8,486 nucleotides of DNA, from contig JBFXEO010000127.1 in assembly GCA_050180015.1 (NCBI GenBank), positions 1 to 8,486 of the forward strand, read 5' to 3'. Source of the stretch: JBFXEO01 sp050180015 (GTDB lineage: Bacteria > Bacteroidota > Bacteroidia > Bacteroidales > Tenuifilaceae). Below the pieces are notes generated by a model. The model searched no databases and had not been told where the DNA came from. It saw only the letters and a program-made list of their open reading frames with translations. Positions 6,744 through 8,486 of the stretch are shown here, piece after piece (position 1 is the first letter of the stretch; each line of letters begins with the position of its first letter). The position numbers and the translations under genes are program-made.

Positions 6744-8486
6744 ATGAACTCGATAGAACTTAGGAAAGTTTTTTTGGACTTTTTTAAAAATAAAAAGCAC
6801 CAAATAGTCTCCTCTGCACCAATGGTTATTAAGAACGATCCTACCCTGATGTTTACCAATGCAGGCATGAATCAGTTTAAAGATATCTTTCTGGGGAATT
6901 CCCCGGCCAAATACTCCCGGGTTGCCAATGCGCAAAAATGCTTGCGGGTATCGGGAAAGCATAACGATTTGGAGGAGGTTGGCCACGATACTTACCATCA
7001 CACCATGTTCGAAATGCTCGGGAACTGGTCGTTCGGAGATTACTTTAAGGATGAGGCCATTGACTGGGGGTGGGAATTTTTAGTTGATATTCTTAAGATC
7101 GACAAGGGAAGACTATACGCTACTGTTTTTGAGGGAAACCCCAACGAGGGTGTTGAAATGGATTCCGTGGCAATGGAACGTTGGAAAAAATATCTCCCCG
7201 AAGAAAGAATTCTGCTGGGAAACAAAAAGGACAACTTCTGGGAAATGGGCGACACCGGCCCATGTGGCCCATGCACCGAAATTCACATTGACATAAGGAG
7301 CGACGAGGAGCGTAAGGCCATTCCCGGGTACAGAATGGTTAACGCCGGGCATCCACAGGTAATTGAAATATGGAACCTTGTGTTTATACAGTACAACCGC
7401 AAAGCAAACGGTAGCCTTGAGCCGCTTCCCGCAAAGCATGTTGACACAGGCATGGGGTTTGAACGTTTGGCAATGGTTGTACAGGGCAAAAAAAGCAACT
7501 ACGACACCGATGTTTTTACACCAATAATCAACCGCATTTCCACCATGTGCGGAATTGAGTATGGAACCAACCCGAAGACCGATGTGGCAATGCGTGTAAT
7601 TGCTGACCATCTGAGGGCTATAAGTTTTTCCATTGCCGATGGGCAACTACCCTCGAATGTTAAAGCGGGTTACGTTATACGCAGAATCCTCAGAAGGGCG
7701 GTGCGCTACGGATATACCTTCCTCAACTTTAAGGAGCCCTTCATGGATAGCCTGGTGCCTGTACTGGTTGAACAAATGGGGGACCACTACCCTGAGTTAA
7801 AAGCACAGCGGGAACTTACTATGAATGTTGTAAACAAAGAGGAAGCAGCATTCCTGCGTACTCTTGAAACCGGAATTCGCCTGCTCGATCAAACAATTAG
7901 TAAGGCAAAACATGAAAAGGTGTCCGAAATATCGGGTAAAAAAGCATTTGAGCTATACGATACGTTTGGATTCCCGTTAGATTTAACAGAGCTGATTTTG
8001 AGGGAAAACAATCTATGTGTTAACAAGCAGGAATTCGATGCGGAAATGGCGGCCCAAAAAGAGCGATCAAGGGCCGACGCATCTGTAGAAGCACACGATT
8101 GGGAAACTGTGATGGATATTGACGATGTTGAGTTTGTTGGGTACGATTCGCTTAAAGCGGTTGTTCACGTAGCCCGAATGAGAACTGTAAAAACCAAAGG
8201 AGTTGAACAATATCAACTTGTACTCGACAAGACCCCATTTTACGCGGAGTCGGGAGGACAGGTGGGGGATTCCGGTACAATTGAGGGCGATGACGAAATA
8301 GTAACCGTACTGAATACCTTCAAGGAAAATAACCTTACTATCCATCAGGTTGACAGGTTACCGGTTAGGCCCAAATCCCAGTTCTTTGCAAAAGTCAACG
8401 TTGAAAGCAGAACCAGTACTGCCAACAACCACTCAGCCACACACCTGCTGCATAATGCGCTCCGAAAAGTGCTGGGAACGCACGTG
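6744..8486 (+). CDS. alaS: Alanyl-tRNA synthetase, partial (N-terminal 581 codons)
   Basis: Attaches alanine to tRNA-Ala in the cytoplasm and hydrolyses mischarged Ser- and Gly-tRNA. Full-length bacterial enzymes are about 870-880 residues, so about two thirds is present. Class II catalytic core: [15 protein letters not shown] (33-47), [19 protein letters not shown] (84-102, motif 2), [13 protein letters not shown] (169-181) and DTGMGFER (234-241, motif 3). A helical tRNA-recognition region follows ([28 protein letters not shown]). The editing domain starts with [12 protein letters not shown] and includes HSATH with zinc ligands H563 and H567; the Cys and His completing the zinc site lie past the edge. 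The ATG at 6744 gives the usual N-terminus [14 protein letters not shown]; an in-frame ATG at 6735 would add three residues. No clear ribosome site is visible, as usual in Bacteroidota. The gene is divergent from the M23 run. Nothing suggests inactivation. Confidence 0.98.
   Translation, partial: MNSIELRKVFLDFFKNKKHQIVSSAPMVIKNDPTLMFTNAGMNQFKDIFLGNSPAKYSRVANAQKCLRVSGKHNDLEEVGHDTYHHTMFEMLGNWSFGDYFKDEAIDWGWEFLVDILKIDKGRLYATVFEGNPNEGVEMDSVAMERWKKYLPEERILLGNKKDNFWEMGDTGPCGPCTEIHIDIRSDEERKAIPGYRMVNAGHPQVIEIWNLVFIQYNRKANGSLEPLPAKHVDTGMGFERLAMVVQGKKSNYDTDVFTPIINRISTMCGIEYGTNPKTDVAMRVIADHLRAISFSIADGQLPSNVKAGYVIRRILRRAVRYGYTFLNFKEPFMDSLVPVLVEQMGDHYPELKAQRELTMNVVNKEEAAFLRTLETGIRLLDQTISKAKHEKVSEISGKKAFELYDTFGFPLDLTELILRENNLCVNKQEFDAEMAAQKERSRADASVEAHDWETVMDIDDVEFVGYDSLKAVVHVARMRTVKTKGVEQYQLVLDKTPFYAESGGQVGDSGTIEGDDEIVTVLNTFKENNLTIHQVDRLPVRPKSQFFAKVNVESRTSTANNHSATHLLHNALRKVLGTHV

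Noticed and set aside
7113..7646. 177-codon minus-strand open frame opposite alaS
   Set aside because: It lies entirely within alaS, whose catalytic motifs are intact on the plus strand; its translation has no recognisable domain.

Overview
The window looks like chromosomal DNA from a Bacteroidota bacterium, most likely Bacteroidales or a close relative. The evidence is a type IX secretion (T9SS) C-terminal sorting domain, the Bacteroidota-type promoter element TAnnTTTG, start sites without clear Shine-Dalgarno sequences, and proteins whose closest recalled relatives are from Bacteroidota. Order-level placement is an inference; no 16S or tRNA gene is present.

Layout from the left edge. Positions 1-2213 (minus strand) hold a two-gene secreted-protein unit. 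A short T9SS-sorted protein with a single RHS/YD-like motif is followed by the start of a large SpvB/RHS-type surface protein with FG-GAP-like calcium-binding repeats. The large gene runs off the left edge and carries an apparent one-base deletion about 60 codons in. A possible promoter for the pair lies near 2258-2287.

Positions 2333-6593 (minus strand) form a compact five-gene run with gaps of 15, 28, 7 and 6 bases between coding regions except for a 49-base gap before the MerR gene: two tandem membrane-anchored M23 (LytM-type) endopeptidase paralogues, a short MerR-family DNA-binding protein, a Nif3-family dinuclear-metal protein with a central inserted domain, and a coiled-coil C4 zinc-ribbon protein. 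A strong intrinsic terminator at 2333-2355 closes the run. (To be exact, the gaps in order of transcription are 15, 49, 7 and 6 bases.)

Positions 6594-6743 are a 150-base divergent intergenic region with a perfect 16-base palindrome whose two halves each match the Bacteroidota -7 element. Rightwards, alaS (alanyl-tRNA synthetase) starts at 6744 and leaves the window after 581 codons, just past the first zinc-binding motif of its editing domain.

Most of the window is housekeeping and cell-envelope sequence. The parts that deserve a second look are the SpvB-type locus (frameshift, cysteine-rich insert between propeller repeats, small RHS/T9SS partner) and the palindromic divergent promoter. 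I see no CRISPR array, tRNA, rRNA, insertion sequence or phage gene, and no clearly novel system.
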